Part shown: one piece after another, positions 17,899-26,758 of the stretch
Layout of the letters: each line of letters opens with the position of its first letter
Position numbering within the stretch: the first letter of the stretch is position 1
Source: Candidatus Aminicenantota bacterium
Lineage (GTDB): Bacteria > Acidobacteriota > Aminicenantia > Aminicenantales > Aminicenantaceae
DNA length: 64,000 bases
Assembly (NCBI GenBank): GCA_020344415.1
Contig: CP070825.1
Span: forward strand, 3,758,412 to 3,822,411
Reading direction: 5' to 3'
Made by a program: the position numbers and the translations under genes
Notes under the pieces: model-generated
Seen by the model: only the letters and a program-made list of their open reading frames with translations
Database searches by the model: none
What the model was told of the DNA's origin: nothing

Positions 17899-17919
17899 AA
17901 CAATCTCCCTCTCACGCCT

Positions 17920-18519
17920 TTATTCAAACCCTAAATATCTTCCTACAATCTCCTTAAGCCTTTTTTTAGCGTAATAGAGTGAGGACATTACTGTTCCTAG
18001 AGGCTTGTCGATAATCTCGGAAATCTCCTGATAGGAGAATTGACGAAAGTAGCGAAGAATAATGACTTCTCTCTGCTCAAAAGTAAGTTCCTCAATTCCT
18101 TTCCAGAGAACTCTCTTCATCTCTTTGTCTTCCTTTTTTTCATCGAGAACCTGAATCCCATCAAGAGGAACCTCTTTCATGCGGCTTATTCTCTTGAGAT
18201 GGTCGATACAAAGGTTTTTCATGAGCTGGTAGAACCAGGGAAAGAATGGCCGTTCTGCGTTAAAGCTCTTAATCCTCCGGAAAGCTTTGACAAAAGCCTC
18301 CTGAGAGATGTCCAGGGCATCCTGATGATTATGGACAAGGCCCAAGGCGATATAATAAGCCGTCTTCATGTAACGGCTCACAATCTCCTGGTAGGCTTCC
18401 TTATTCCCCTTTTTTACAAGCTCTAGTATTTCTTTTTCTGAACGGACTCTCTCTTTTTTCATCGGAAACTCTAGATTTTGAAAAACCAGCTCTCTCTCCA
18501 CTGCAGTCTCCTCTGGCAT
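17920..18519 (-). CDS. ECF RNA polymerase sigma factor
   Basis: A 199-residue extracytoplasmic-function sigma factor. Region 2 is seen as YYIALGLVHNHQDALDISQEAFVKAF and FFPWFYQLMKNLCIDHLKR. Region 4 is ELTFEQREVIILRYFRQFSYQEISEII with the helix-turn-helix PLGTVMSSLYYAKKRLKE. There is no sigma-70 region 1 or 3. ATG 18519 follows AGGAAG. The downstream membrane anti-sigma is its likely regulator, and the target promoters are unknown. Confidence 0.92.
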   Translation of the reverse strand: MPEETAVERELVFQNLEFPMKKERVRSEKEILELVKKGNKEAYQEIVSRYMKTAYYIALGLVHNHQDALDISQEAFVKAFRRIKSFNAERPFFPWFYQLMKNLCIDHLKRISRMKEVPLDGIQVLDEKKEDKEMKRVLWKGIEELTFEQREVIILRYFRQFSYQEISEIIDKPLGTVMSSLYYAKKRLKEIVGRYLGFE

Positions 18520-18561
18520 CTTTCTTCCTCTGCATCTTGATATACTGTTTCTGTTCTGATT

Positions 18562-19290
18562 TTATTCATGCTTCATAAACATTCTCTGGCGGACGATTTC
18601 ATAAAAAAAAACCGAGGCTGCCGCTGCAACATTGAGGGAGGTAATTTTGCCAAGAAGAGGTATGGAGAGAACTCTATCGCATTTTTTCCTTATGAGAGGG
18701 CGCAATCCCTTTCCTTCAGAACCCAGCACCAAACCTATTGGGAGCTTATAGTCAAATTCATACCAGTATTCTTTCCTGCCCCCCTCAGCTCCCACAAGCC
18801 ACACGCCTCTCCTTTTCAGATCATCCATCGTTCTCGCCAGATTTTTTACCCTGGCTATTTCTACATGCACCAGGGCACCGGCTGAAACAGTGGATACGGC
18901 TCTCGTCAATCCGACAGATCGGCGTTCAGGAATAACAATCCCATCCACCCCTGCTCCCTCGGCGCTTCGGATGATCGCACCTAGATTCTGCGGGTCTTCC
19001 ACACCATCCAGTAAAACAAGGAAGGGGAGTTTTGAAGAAGCCAATATGGGCTCAAGCGAAGAGAATTCTTTCGAAGACAGAAGCGCGATGACGCCTTGAT
19101 GATTTCTATCCATATTATCGAGCGTTCGCCTGGGGACGAAGAGAAAAGGAGTATCGCTGGCTTTGGCAAGGTTGACAATCTCTCCAATCTTTTTCTTTTT
19201 TGTATCCTTTTGTATGAAGACTTTATTCACACGGAGTGGAGAAGATTTTATTGCCTCGATGATGAAGTTTAAGCGGCTTACTTTTTGCAA
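18562..19290 (-). CDS. rlmB: 23S rRNA 2'-O-ribose methyltransferase, SpoU/TrmH family
   Basis: A 242-residue RNA methyltransferase. An N-terminal substrate-binding domain (residues 1-75) precedes the SpoU knot domain, with motif 1 LDGVEDPQNLGAIIRSAEGAG, motif 2 GLVLGSEGKGLRP and motif 3 IPLLGKITSLNVAAAASVFFYE. This matches the RlmB type that methylates G2251 of 23S rRNA. Closely related TrmH-like enzymes cannot be excluded. It lies between glnS and the ECF sigma gene, all on the minus strand. Confidence 0.88.
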   Translation of the reverse strand: MQKVSRLNFIIEAIKSSPLRVNKVFIQKDTKKKKIGEIVNLAKASDTPFLFVPRRTLDNMDRNHQGVIALLSSKEFSSLEPILASSKLPFLVLLDGVEDPQNLGAIIRSAEGAGVDGIVIPERRSVGLTRAVSTVSAGALVHVEIARVKNLARTMDDLKRRGVWLVGAEGGRKEYWYEFDYKLPIGLVLGSEGKGLRPLIRKKCDRVLSIPLLGKITSLNVAAAASVFFYEIVRQRMFMKHE

Positions 19291-19332
19291 TTTTGAATTC
19301 TACAGTACTATTTTCCTTGATATCTTTTCATT

Positions 19333-21078
19333 CTATGTTTTCTTCAAAGATTTCTCGATTCTGGCCCAGGTATCGCGAAGAGATGTCGTACGGTTGAATA
19401 CAAGTGAGCCAGGAGAAGAATCGGGATCGACACAGAAATAGCCCTGCCGCAGGAATTGGTAACGGTTTCCTGGTTTTGCTCCTTTGAGGTTTGGCTCAGC
19501 TCGACAAGAGGTCAATAATTCCAGAGATTTGGGATTCAAATATGTCTTGAAATCCTCGCCCTCCTCCACCTCCCCAGGGTCTGGTTTTGTAAACAGGTGG
19601 TCATAGAGGCGGACTTCCGCCTCGAGGGATTGAGGCGCTGAGACCCAGTGCAATGTTCCTTTGACCATGCGCCCGTCGTCTGACCACCCCCCGCGAGTCT
19701 TCGGATCATAGGTGCAGTGCAACTCTACGACTTCCCCGGTTTGATCATCCTTTACCACATCCACGCATTTAACATAATAAGCATGTTTCAATCTTACCTC
19801 ACGACCTGGAGCCAAGCGGAACCACTTTTTCGGCGGGTCTTCGCGGAAGTCCTCTCGTTCAACATAAAGCACACGGGAGAAAGGAATCTTCCGCGATCCC
19901 ATACCTGGATCCTCGGGATTATTCTCAGCTTCCAATTCTTCCACATTATCGTCGGGATAGTTATCAATGACCAATCGTAAAGGACGCAACACGACCATCA
20001 TGCGTTGAGCTTTTTTATTCAGATCTTCTCTGAGACAGTGCTCGAGAAGCGCAATATCAACCGTGCTTTCTCTCTTAGCCACTCCGATCCGCTCACAGAA
20101 ATTTCGGATAGACTCAGGCGTATACCCACGTCTCCTTAAACCCGATATCGTCGGCATCCGCGGGTCGTCCCATCCAGTCACGATGCCCTCTTCTACCAGC
20201 TGAAGAAGCCTTCGCTTGCTCATGATTGTGAAACTGAGGTTGAGACGGGCAAACTCGATCTGCTGGGAATGGAAGATGCCCAATTGATCTATAAACCAGT
20301 CATACAAAGGGCGGTGGTCTTCAAATTCCAGCGTACAAATAGAATGGGTGATTCCTTCGATAGAATCCGACTGTCCATGGGCCCAATCGTATGTCGCATA
20401 GATACACCACTTGTCTCCTGTCCTGTGATGACTGGCCTTTAAGATTCGATACATAACCGGGTCTCTCATGTTCACATTTCCATGGGCCATATCAATCTTG
20501 GCCCGAAGGACTCGTGAGCCGTCTGGGAATTCGCCAGCCTTCATGCGTTCGAAAAGATCCAGGTTCTCTTCCACAGGCCGATCCCGATAGGGGCTATTCT
20601 TACCAGGTTCAGTCAGGGTCCCTCGATATTCTCTAATCTCATCCGCGCTTAAATCGCAAACATAGGCCTTCCCAGCTTTGATTAATTGGATAGCATACTC
20701 ATAGAGCTGCTCAAAGTAGTCAGAGGCGTAGAACTCCCGATCTTCCCAATCAAATCCCAGCCACCGGATATCCTCTTTGATCGACTTTACATATTCGACT
20801 TCCTCTTTTATGGGATTGGTATCATCAAACCTTAGATTGCAGAGCCCTCTGTACTCAGCTGCGAGGCCAAAATTAAGACATATGGACTTGGCATGTCCAA
20901 TATGAAGATAGCCGTTCGGTTCGGGTGGGAATCGAGTATGTACCCTGCCTTGGTTTTTGTTCTCTTTCAAGTCTTTCTCGATGATTTCTCGAATAAAGTT
21001 GGGGGGAGGTGTCACATCTGGAATTGTCATTTTCTTTTCTTCATCTCCCTTTTTTGCCTCTGACCTCTCATCTTTCAT
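19333..21078 (-). CDS. glnS: Glutaminyl-tRNA synthetase
   Basis: A class I synthetase charging tRNA-Gln directly. [17 protein letters not shown] carries the HIGH motif and [10 protein letters not shown] the KMSKS-like motif. The C-terminal half is the two beta-barrel anticodon-binding domain, from about residue 350. It has an extra charged start of about 25 residues, kept because ATG 21078 is preceded by AAAGGGAG. An ATG at 21030 has no good site. Having GlnRS means the transamidation route is not needed for Gln-tRNA, and the tRNA-Gln gene at 34878 fits this. It lies 32 bases after gltX. Confidence 0.96.
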   Translation of the reverse strand: MKDERSEAKKGDEEKKMTIPDVTPPPNFIREIIEKDLKENKNQGRVHTRFPPEPNGYLHIGHAKSICLNFGLAAEYRGLCNLRFDDTNPIKEEVEYVKSIKEDIRWLGFDWEDREFYASDYFEQLYEYAIQLIKAGKAYVCDLSADEIREYRGTLTEPGKNSPYRDRPVEENLDLFERMKAGEFPDGSRVLRAKIDMAHGNVNMRDPVMYRILKASHHRTGDKWCIYATYDWAHGQSDSIEGITHSICTLEFEDHRPLYDWFIDQLGIFHSQQIEFARLNLSFTIMSKRRLLQLVEEGIVTGWDDPRMPTISGLRRRGYTPESIRNFCERIGVAKRESTVDIALLEHCLREDLNKKAQRMMVVLRPLRLVIDNYPDDNVEELEAENNPEDPGMGSRKIPFSRVLYVEREDFREDPPKKWFRLAPGREVRLKHAYYVKCVDVVKDDQTGEVVELHCTYDPKTRGGWSDDGRMVKGTLHWVSAPQSLEAEVRLYDHLFTKPDPGEVEEGEDFKTYLNPKSLELLTSCRAEPNLKGAKPGNRYQFLRQGYFCVDPDSSPGSLVFNRTTSLRDTWARIEKSLKKT

Positions 21079-21110
21079 GGCTTTTTCTCCCTTTATCTAT
21101 ACGATCGGAT

Positions 21111-22604
21111 TCACTCCAATAGATTCGACACTTCAGATGCTCGCTGCGCGCAATTCTTCACTGGCACAGGAAAATCGAGCCTTGCTCCTTTCTCGACCAA
21201 AGGAATGAATTTATCCAGGTCTAGACCTGAGCCCCTGGCTGTAAGGGCAATCCGGAGCGGATGATAAAGATCCCTGCCTCTGCAGTCGGTCTCTCTCTCG
21301 ATCTCTTTTGCTAAGGAGGCGAATTTTGCATAATCAAACTCTTCAATCTCGGAAATCTTCTTACTAAAAAGTTGAATAACTCTCGAAGCACATTCTGCTT
21401 TCAATTCCTTTTTGATGCTCTCATCCATCGCTGCGGGAAAGAACTCAAAAACCTCTCTTACCTTCTCGGGAAACTCAGAGAAGCGATCGATGCGTTCAGT
21501 CAAAACCTCTACTGCTTTTTCGAGCCATTCCCAGTGATCCTCGGTCATCTGATCCGGAAAAAGCTTGGCTTCTTTCAAAAAAGGATAGGCAAGCTCTGCT
21601 CTTTCGCGAGAAGAAAGGCGCTTCATATGTTGGCGATTAACCCATGTGAGTTTATCATAGTCAAAAATGGCTGAATGGCGACTGACTTTCTCCAGTTCAA
21701 AGAGTTCAGTCAATTCGCCCCGTGTCAAGACCTCCTTTCCTTCAGGAGGAGCCCATCCCAACAGGGCCATATAATTGAAAAGGGCGGAGGAAAGAATTCC
21801 CTGTTTTCCGAACTGGTCGACTGAGGTCGCACCATGACGCTTGCTCAGTCGGGTATTGTCTTTACCCATGACTAAAGAAAGATGGGCAAATTGGGGAGGC
21901 TTGAGAGAAAGAGCTTGATAGACAAGAGTCTGGCGAGGAGTGTTGGAAATATGGTCTTCTCCTCTGATAACATGGGTGATCTGCATCAAAGAATCGTCTA
22001 TGACTACAGCATAATTATAAGAAGGAAGCCCGTTAGAACGAACCAGTATCGGGTCGCCGATCAGTTTCAAATCAAAGGTAAGCGTTCCCCTCACTAGATC
22101 ATTGTAGCTAATAGTCCCCTCGTCTGGAGTATGAAGCCTCACTGCTGCCTGCTCTCCAGATGTAACTCTTTGTTGGGTTTCGTTTGAAGGAATAGAGCGA
22201 CACTTCCCACTGTATACAGGCATTTCCCCTGAAGAGATGGCTTTCTCTCTTTCTCTTTCAAGCTCTTCAGGAGAACAAAAACAGTAGTATGCCTTCCCCT
22301 CCTCCAGCAGTCTTTGTGTGTGGCTCTTATAAATTTCCAATCGAAGTGACTGCCGATAGGGACCTAGAGGTCCTCCCGCATCAGGACCTTCATCCCAATC
22401 TAATCCCATCCAGAGAAGATCCTTTATCAATTTCTCTTCATATTCGGCTGCCGATCTTTCAATATCGGTATCTTCTACTCTTAAGATAAAAACTCCCTTC
22501 TTTTTTCGGGCGAAGAGCCAGTTAAAGAGTGCAGTCCTTGCGTTGCCCACATGAAGAAATCCGGTTGGGCTAGGAGCAAACCTTACTCTTACTTTTTCCA
22601 TCAT
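21111..22604 (-). CDS. gltX: Glutamyl-tRNA synthetase
   Basis: A class I synthetase for tRNA-Glu, 497 residues. RFAPSPTGFLHVGNART carries the HIGH motif as HVGN, and DNTRLSKRHGATSV is the KMSKS equivalent. The helical anticodon-binding cage occupies the last third. The zinc-site region reads CFCSPEELEREREKA, suggesting a partial CxC element. The presence of glnS downstream suggests that this enzyme is the discriminating form, which is inference. It is first of the gltX-glnS pair, and the next gene upstream is divergent. Confidence 0.96.
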   Translation of the reverse strand: MMEKVRVRFAPSPTGFLHVGNARTALFNWLFARKKKGVFILRVEDTDIERSAAEYEEKLIKDLLWMGLDWDEGPDAGGPLGPYRQSLRLEIYKSHTQRLLEEGKAYYCFCSPEELEREREKAISSGEMPVYSGKCRSIPSNETQQRVTSGEQAAVRLHTPDEGTISYNDLVRGTLTFDLKLIGDPILVRSNGLPSYNYAVVIDDSLMQITHVIRGEDHISNTPRQTLVYQALSLKPPQFAHLSLVMGKDNTRLSKRHGATSVDQFGKQGILSSALFNYMALLGWAPPEGKEVLTRGELTELFELEKVSRHSAIFDYDKLTWVNRQHMKRLSSRERAELAYPFLKEAKLFPDQMTEDHWEWLEKAVEVLTERIDRFSEFPEKVREVFEFFPAAMDESIKKELKAECASRVIQLFSKKISEIEEFDYAKFASLAKEIERETDCRGRDLYHPLRIALTARGSGLDLDKFIPLVEKGARLDFPVPVKNCAQRASEVSNLLE

Positions 22605-22695
22605 GACTCATATTAATATTCACGATTTGCCGAGTCAAGCTTTAGGCTCGGTTCTTGAAACTCGAAACTTCATTTTATTAAAGCCTTGAGAAAAA

Positions 22696-22716
22696 GGGAA
22701 CAGGCTACTTTTTTCC
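22696..22716 (+). repeat. Copy of a dispersed GGGxxCAGGCTACTTTTTTCC word
   Basis: This 21-base word recurs with few changes at 37484-37503 and, inverted, at 37551-37573. All copies lie between genes. It is probably part of a small dispersed repeat family. Confidence 0.5.
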
Positions 22717-22824
22717 ATGTCTTTTGATTATCGATCCTATCTTGTCTCACGATCAAGGTAAAAAACAAAGCCTGATCCCAAAAAACAAGCTTACCCCAAA
22801 AAAGATCAAATTAGAGGAAACCTT

Positions 22825-22852
22825 TTGAGCATTTTTATCGTATATATATATG
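22825..22852 (+). promoter_or_regulatory. Possible promoter of the small-gene pair
   Basis: TTGAGC at 22825-22830 and TATATG at 22847-22852 are separated by 16 bases. A start near 22860 would put the leader directly before the strong AAGGAGG at 22871. The -10 lies in a TA run, so the match is weak on its own. Confidence 0.35.
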
Positions 22853-22882
22853 AAAGTGATAAAAATGAATAAGGAGGCAAAA

Positions 22883-23071
22883 ATGAGACTCAAAACAAAA
22901 GTTGCGATATTCATGGCAGCTGTGCTCATCACTTTTTTCGGATTCAGCTTGATAGCTTCTTCATCCGTCGATATGATAAAGGTCGGGAAAGAAGCAGGCT
23001 ATGGATTCATCTCGAACATATCGGCCAAAGCAGACACGGCCGCTCATTATACTAACCTAATCAAAGGGTGA
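22883..23071 (+). CDS. Small hydrophobic, probably exported protein (62 aa), unknown
   Basis: I do not recognise this protein. It has 62 residues: a basic start MRLKTK, a hydrophobic stretch from about residue 7 to 28 that could be a signal peptide or membrane anchor, then a soluble tail rich in Gly, Ala and Lys. The ATG is five bases after a perfect AAGGAGG, which rules for this start over ATG 22850. A second tiny gene follows 5 bases later and a strong terminator ends the unit. The excellent ribosome-binding site suggests high expression. Confidence 0.55.
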   Translation: MRLKTKVAIFMAAVLITFFGFSLIASSSVDMIKVGKEAGYGFISNISAKADTAAHYTNLIKG

Positions 23072-23076
23072 AGTTT

Positions 23077-23205
23077 ATGAGAAAGAGAATGATGAGCAAA
23101 ATCATCAAAGCTTGGGAATGGTTGGTTATTGATTTCGAGAGATTCGCTCTCTCCACTTCCATAGGCAGATTAAGCCTTCAAACACAAACCATTCTCGCCA
23201 TCTAG
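23077..23205 (+). CDS. Possible tiny protein (42 aa) coupled to the upstream small gene
   Basis: An open frame of 42 codons begins at ATG 23077, preceded by AAGGGTGA, and ends at TAG 23203-23205. It starts MRKRMMSKIIKAWEWL and is basic then mixed amphipathic. It lies 5 bases after the 62-residue gene, and its stop codon falls inside the left arm of the terminator. No family is recognised. Its position and the terminator are the main evidence that it is real. Confidence 0.4.
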   Translation: MRKRMMSKIIKAWEWLVIDFERFALSTSIGRLSLQTQTILAI

Positions 23206-23251
23206 AGGCTGCATTTTCTCCCCAAATGAGTAAAATGCAGCCTCTTTTTTT
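23204..23251 (+). terminator. Strong Rho-independent terminator
   Basis: AGAGGCTGCATTTT (23204-23217) pairs perfectly over 14 bases with AAAATGCAGCCTCT (23232-23245) around a 14-base loop, followed by a run of seven T. The T run is on the plus-strand side, so it ends the small-gene transcript. The stem may also slow minus-strand transcription leaving ispF. Confidence 0.9.
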
Positions 23252-23259
23252 ATCTTCTC

Positions 23260-23739
23260 TCATGTTTTCTCTACAAGAACTTGTGCCCAGGAAGCGATAG
23301 CTTCTCCCTTTCCTACCCCCCCTAATCCTTCGTTAGTCTTTGCCTTTATGCCTAAATCATCCTTTTCAACCCCCAGGATGGGGCATAAAACCTCTTTCAT
23401 CTGTGAAATATAAGATGCTAACCTGGGCTTTTCGGCAATGACAATCGAATCAATGTTTACAATCTCTATCTCGTTCTTCTTTAGCTTGCCGATTACGTCC
23501 TTCAGCAATTCTGTGCTTCGAATATCCTTATATTCTGGATCTTGATCAGGAAATATCTGCCCAATATCTCTCTCCCCTATTGCGCCTAAAAGTGCATCTA
23601 TTATGGCATGAATCAGGCAATCTCCGTCAGAATGACCTATCAAGCCTTTAGGAGAAGGAATCTCCACCCCCCCTAAAAAGAGCCTTCTTCCTTCCTCCAA
23701 CCTGTGGATATCGTATCCAAGTCCAGTTCTAATCTTCAA
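23260..23739 (-). CDS. ispF: 2-C-methyl-D-erythritol 2,4-cyclodiphosphate synthase
   Basis: Fifth enzyme of the MEP isoprenoid pathway, converting CDP-methylerythritol 2-phosphate to the cyclodiphosphate. The 159-residue protein has GLGYDIHRLEEG (metal Asp and His), GHSDGDCLIHAIIDALLGA and a C-terminal KTNEGLGGVGKGEAIASWA. It overlaps ispD by 11 bases. The window also holds ispE further up the same strand. This is the last gene of the long housekeeping run, facing the terminator of the small-gene pair. Confidence 0.97.
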   Translation of the reverse strand: MKIRTGLGYDIHRLEEGRRLFLGGVEIPSPKGLIGHSDGDCLIHAIIDALLGAIGERDIGQIFPDQDPEYKDIRSTELLKDVIGKLKKNEIEIVNIDSIVIAEKPRLASYISQMKEVLCPILGVEKDDLGIKAKTNEGLGGVGKGEAIASWAQVLVEKT

Positions 23740-24400
23740 GCAAAGCCTCCGCCAACCTAAGGTCCAAGGGAGTAGTAATTTTTATGTTCCTTGGGTCTCC
23801 CTGGACAACAGATACGTTCTTACCGATCCTCTCTACAAGGGCTGCTTCATCCGTACCATAAAAACCGGCATCTCTTGCGTTATCCAGAGCTTCTTTAAGT
23901 ACCGAGTAGGAAAATCCTTGAGGAGTCTGGGCTCTGAAAAGGCTTGCCCTATCTAATGTATGGTTCACCTGGTTTCCCTCAATGAGCTTGATAGTATCCT
24001 CGACAGGGATGACAGGAACCACAGCTCCTTGCTCGATTGTTTCATTGATAACACGGCTGATTAAATCGCTCTCTACCAGAGGTCTTACTCCATCGTGGAT
24101 AAGAACGACTTCTGCTTTATCGGGATCAATCTGACTAAATCCCGCAAGCACAGAATCTTGTCTCTTATCTCCCCCTTTGACCACAGCCACAATCTTTCTG
24201 TATCGATTGGAAAACACCTCCTTCTGGGCATCATCCTTCAACACAAGCACTATCTCTTTGATCTTCTCGTGAGATTCAAATTTATCCAAACACCAATCCA
24301 AAACTGGCTTTTCTTTTAAGAGAGCGAATTGTTTGGAAAATCCAAATCGCCGCCCTTCCCCTGCAGCAACAATAATTGCAATGGCTGAAGTTGTCTTCAT
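23729..24400 (-). CDS. ispD: 2-C-methyl-D-erythritol 4-phosphate cytidylyltransferase
   Basis: Third MEP-pathway enzyme, joining CTP and methylerythritol 4-phosphate. The 223-residue product has the nucleotide loop IIVAAGEGRRFGFSKQF, then VLIHDGVRPLV, ALVERIG and GDPRNIKITTPLDL, all typical of IspD. It overlaps the PIN-domain gene upstream by 4 bases (ATGA) and ispF downstream, so the three are coupled. Confidence 0.97.
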   Translation of the reverse strand: MKTTSAIAIIVAAGEGRRFGFSKQFALLKEKPVLDWCLDKFESHEKIKEIVLVLKDDAQKEVFSNRYRKIVAVVKGGDKRQDSVLAGFSQIDPDKAEVVLIHDGVRPLVESDLISRVINETIEQGAVVPVIPVEDTIKLIEGNQVNHTLDRASLFRAQTPQGFSYSVLKEALDNARDAGFYGTDEAALVERIGKNVSVVQGDPRNIKITTPLDLRLAEALLED

Positions 24401-25386
24401 TCGGAATTTTCGTTGTAACGGCCAAAAATCATCTTGCCTACAGTTGTTTGAAGCACCGATGTGACGGTTATGTCGATGTTCTGCCCGATCATCCTGCGTG
24501 AGTTATCAACCACAACCATGGTGCCATCGTCCAAATAGGCCACTCCCTGATCCTTTTCTTTTCCTTCCTTGAGGATGAAGACTTTAATGGATTCTCCAGG
24601 CAAAACAACCGGCTTGAGAGCATTCGCCAGTTCGTTGATATTGAGGACTGGAATCCCCTGAAGCTGAGCTACTTTATTGAGATTAAAATCATTGGTTATT
24701 ATCTTAGCTTCCATACGCTTAGCCAGTTCAATCAGCTTGGAATCAACGTCATGGACATCAGGAAAATCCATCTCAGTAATGACAACTGATACTTGAGAAG
24801 ACTTCTGGAGATGATCCAACACATCCAATCCTCTCCTCCCCCTTTGCCTTTTAATCCCATCCTCTGAATCAGCCACGAGCTGAAGCTCTTTAAGGATAAA
24901 TTGAGGAACAACGAGAGCCCCTTCGATAAAAGCCGTATCACAAATATCAGAGATGCGTCCATCGATGATGACACTCGTATCCAAGATTTTGTAACGGTGC
25001 TCTACATTCTTTTCTTTGAAGAAACCAAAAAGATGAGAAGGGTCGAGCCATTCGAATTTCTGAGAGCCGACTAAAAAACCAATATAAGGCATAATGAGAA
25101 GAAAAAATATCCTGATAAAAGCCGTGGTCGAACTCTCATCTGCGATTGTCTGATAAATAGAACCGAGTCCCCACCCCAGAAGAACACCAGCAAAGGTTCC
25201 TATCGTTGAGCTCCAAATAATCCTAAACTGAGTCTTCCGAATCCTGGTCTCCAGATAGATGATAACAATGCTTAATACGAAAGCTGCCCCTGCGCCAAAG
25301 TAGCGGGTCAGACGAAAAGGAGGGAAAAAATACCCTGATAATGTTATTAATGCGATAACCACGAAACGAAAAATAAAAATGCCCAT
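24397..25386 (-). CDS. PIN/TRAM-domain membrane protein (YacL family)
   Basis: The 329-residue protein has about four N-terminal membrane spans (residues 1-112). A PIN nuclease-like domain follows at about 134-255 (LDTSVIIDGRISDI, ITNDFNLNKVAQL, with acidic residues at expected metal positions) and then a C-terminal TRAM-like domain (GVAYLDDGTMVVVDNSRRMIG). Members of this YacL-type family sit next to ispD and radA in many genomes, as here. A role in RNA cleavage or RNA binding at the membrane is inferred from the domains only. Confidence 0.9.
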   Translation of the reverse strand: MGIFIFRFVVIALITLSGYFFPPFRLTRYFGAGAAFVLSIVIIYLETRIRKTQFRIIWSSTIGTFAGVLLGWGLGSIYQTIADESSTTAFIRIFFLLIMPYIGFLVGSQKFEWLDPSHLFGFFKEKNVEHRYKILDTSVIIDGRISDICDTAFIEGALVVPQFILKELQLVADSEDGIKRQRGRRGLDVLDHLQKSSQVSVVITEMDFPDVHDVDSKLIELAKRMEAKIITNDFNLNKVAQLQGIPVLNINELANALKPVVLPGESIKVFILKEGKEKDQGVAYLDDGTMVVVDNSRRMIGQNIDITVTSVLQTTVGKMIFGRYNENSE

Positions 25387-25396
25387 TTCTTTAACC

Positions 25397-26758
25397 TTAA
25401 AATATAATTCCTACTGCCTGTTTAATATTTTGAACATCCATAAGTTTTACATCTGGGATATCTTCCTTTTCCAGGAGAGAAAAATTGCCTTGAGGAAGGA
25501 CGACTTTTTTAAAACCCAGGGAATGAGCCTCTTTCACCCTGGCTAAGGCCTGGCTTACAGAACGCACTTCTCCACTGAGGCCCACCTCTCCAAATATGCA
25601 TAAATCAGGAGGAATCGCCTTGTTTTTCAAACAAGAAACAACAGCCATCATCACTCCCAGATCCGCAGCAGGTTCATCGACGGCTAATCCTCCGGCCACA
25701 TTGATATAAATATCTTCCCCGGCAAAACTAAAGCCAAGCTTCTTCTCAACAATAGCCAAAAGCATGGATGTACGAAAATGGTCGAGGCCAATTGTCATTC
25801 TTCTCGGATTCCCTGTAAAAAGGGTGGAGGAAACCAATGCCTGAATCTCAGCCAGCAAAGGACGCGATCCTTTGATTGTACAGATCACGGCGCTTCCCGC
25901 CGCGTCTTCAGGTCTTTCCCTCAGGAAAAATGCAGAAGGATTAGTGACAACCTGTAATCCCTTCGTGCCCATCTCAAAAATGGCCACTTCCGATACTGGA
26001 CCAAACCTGTTCTTGAGTGCCCGGAGCACCCGATGACTGTGGTCCCTTTCTCCTTCAAAATAGAGAACAACATCCACCACATGTTCCAAAGATTTTGGTC
26101 CAGCTAAGGACCCTTCTTTGGTGATATGTCCGACAAGAAAGGATGAAACCTGATTTTTCTTGGCAAACCGAAAAACTTGACTGGCAACTTCTCTAACCTG
26201 ACTGATAGTCCCAGGAGTCGAAGATAACTTTGAAGAGAAAACCGTTTGAACAGAATCCAGAACCAAAATCTGCGGGTTTAATGTTTCAGCCTGAGAAATG
26301 ATTCTCTCCAGATTGGTCTCTGCCAAAAGGTATAATTTTCCGTTCTTGAGCCCGAGCCCGAGTCTTTCCCCTCGGATCTTTATCTGATCCAACGACTCCT
26401 CTCCTGAAACATAAAGCACCTTTTCATCCAGGATCGAAAAATCACGGCAAACCTGCAGGAGAAGAGTAGATTTTCCAATGCCGGGCTCCCCGCCGATCAA
26501 AACAAGGGAACCCAAGACTACACCGCCACCAAACACTCGGTTCAGCTCGTCGATCCGTGTCTTTATCCTTTCTCTCTCCGGCTCTTCAATTTCTTCGTAC
26601 AGCAAGGGCTCGGAAGGGGGGAAAGAATACTCGGCTTTAACTTCTTCTTCTACTTCTTCAATCATGGTATCCCACTCTCCACAACTTGGACATCTGCCCA
26701 GCCATTTTGGCGACTGAGTGCCACAATTTTGACAGATAAAGGCTGTTTTAGTCTTCAT
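25397..26758 (-). CDS. radA: DNA repair protein RadA (Sms)
   Basis: A branch-migration helicase that acts with RecA in recombinational repair. The 453-residue protein starts with a four-Cys zinc finger (CQNCG and CPSCG). It then has the RecA-like ATPase core with Walker A GGEPGIGKST, the RadA-specific KNRFG motif (LKNRFGPVSEV), and a C-terminal Lon-protease-like domain (about residues 290-453). It overlaps mlaD by 4 bases and precedes the PIN-domain gene. Confidence 0.97.
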   Translation of the reverse strand: MKTKTAFICQNCGTQSPKWLGRCPSCGEWDTMIEEVEEEVKAEYSFPPSEPLLYEEIEEPERERIKTRIDELNRVFGGGVVLGSLVLIGGEPGIGKSTLLLQVCRDFSILDEKVLYVSGEESLDQIKIRGERLGLGLKNGKLYLLAETNLERIISQAETLNPQILVLDSVQTVFSSKLSSTPGTISQVREVASQVFRFAKKNQVSSFLVGHITKEGSLAGPKSLEHVVDVVLYFEGERDHSHRVLRALKNRFGPVSEVAIFEMGTKGLQVVTNPSAFFLRERPEDAAGSAVICTIKGSRPLLAEIQALVSSTLFTGNPRRMTIGLDHFRTSMLLAIVEKKLGFSFAGEDIYINVAGGLAVDEPAADLGVMMAVVSCLKNKAIPPDLCIFGEVGLSGEVRSVSQALARVKEAHSLGFKKVVLPQGNFSLLEKEDIPDVKLMDVQNIKQAVGIIF

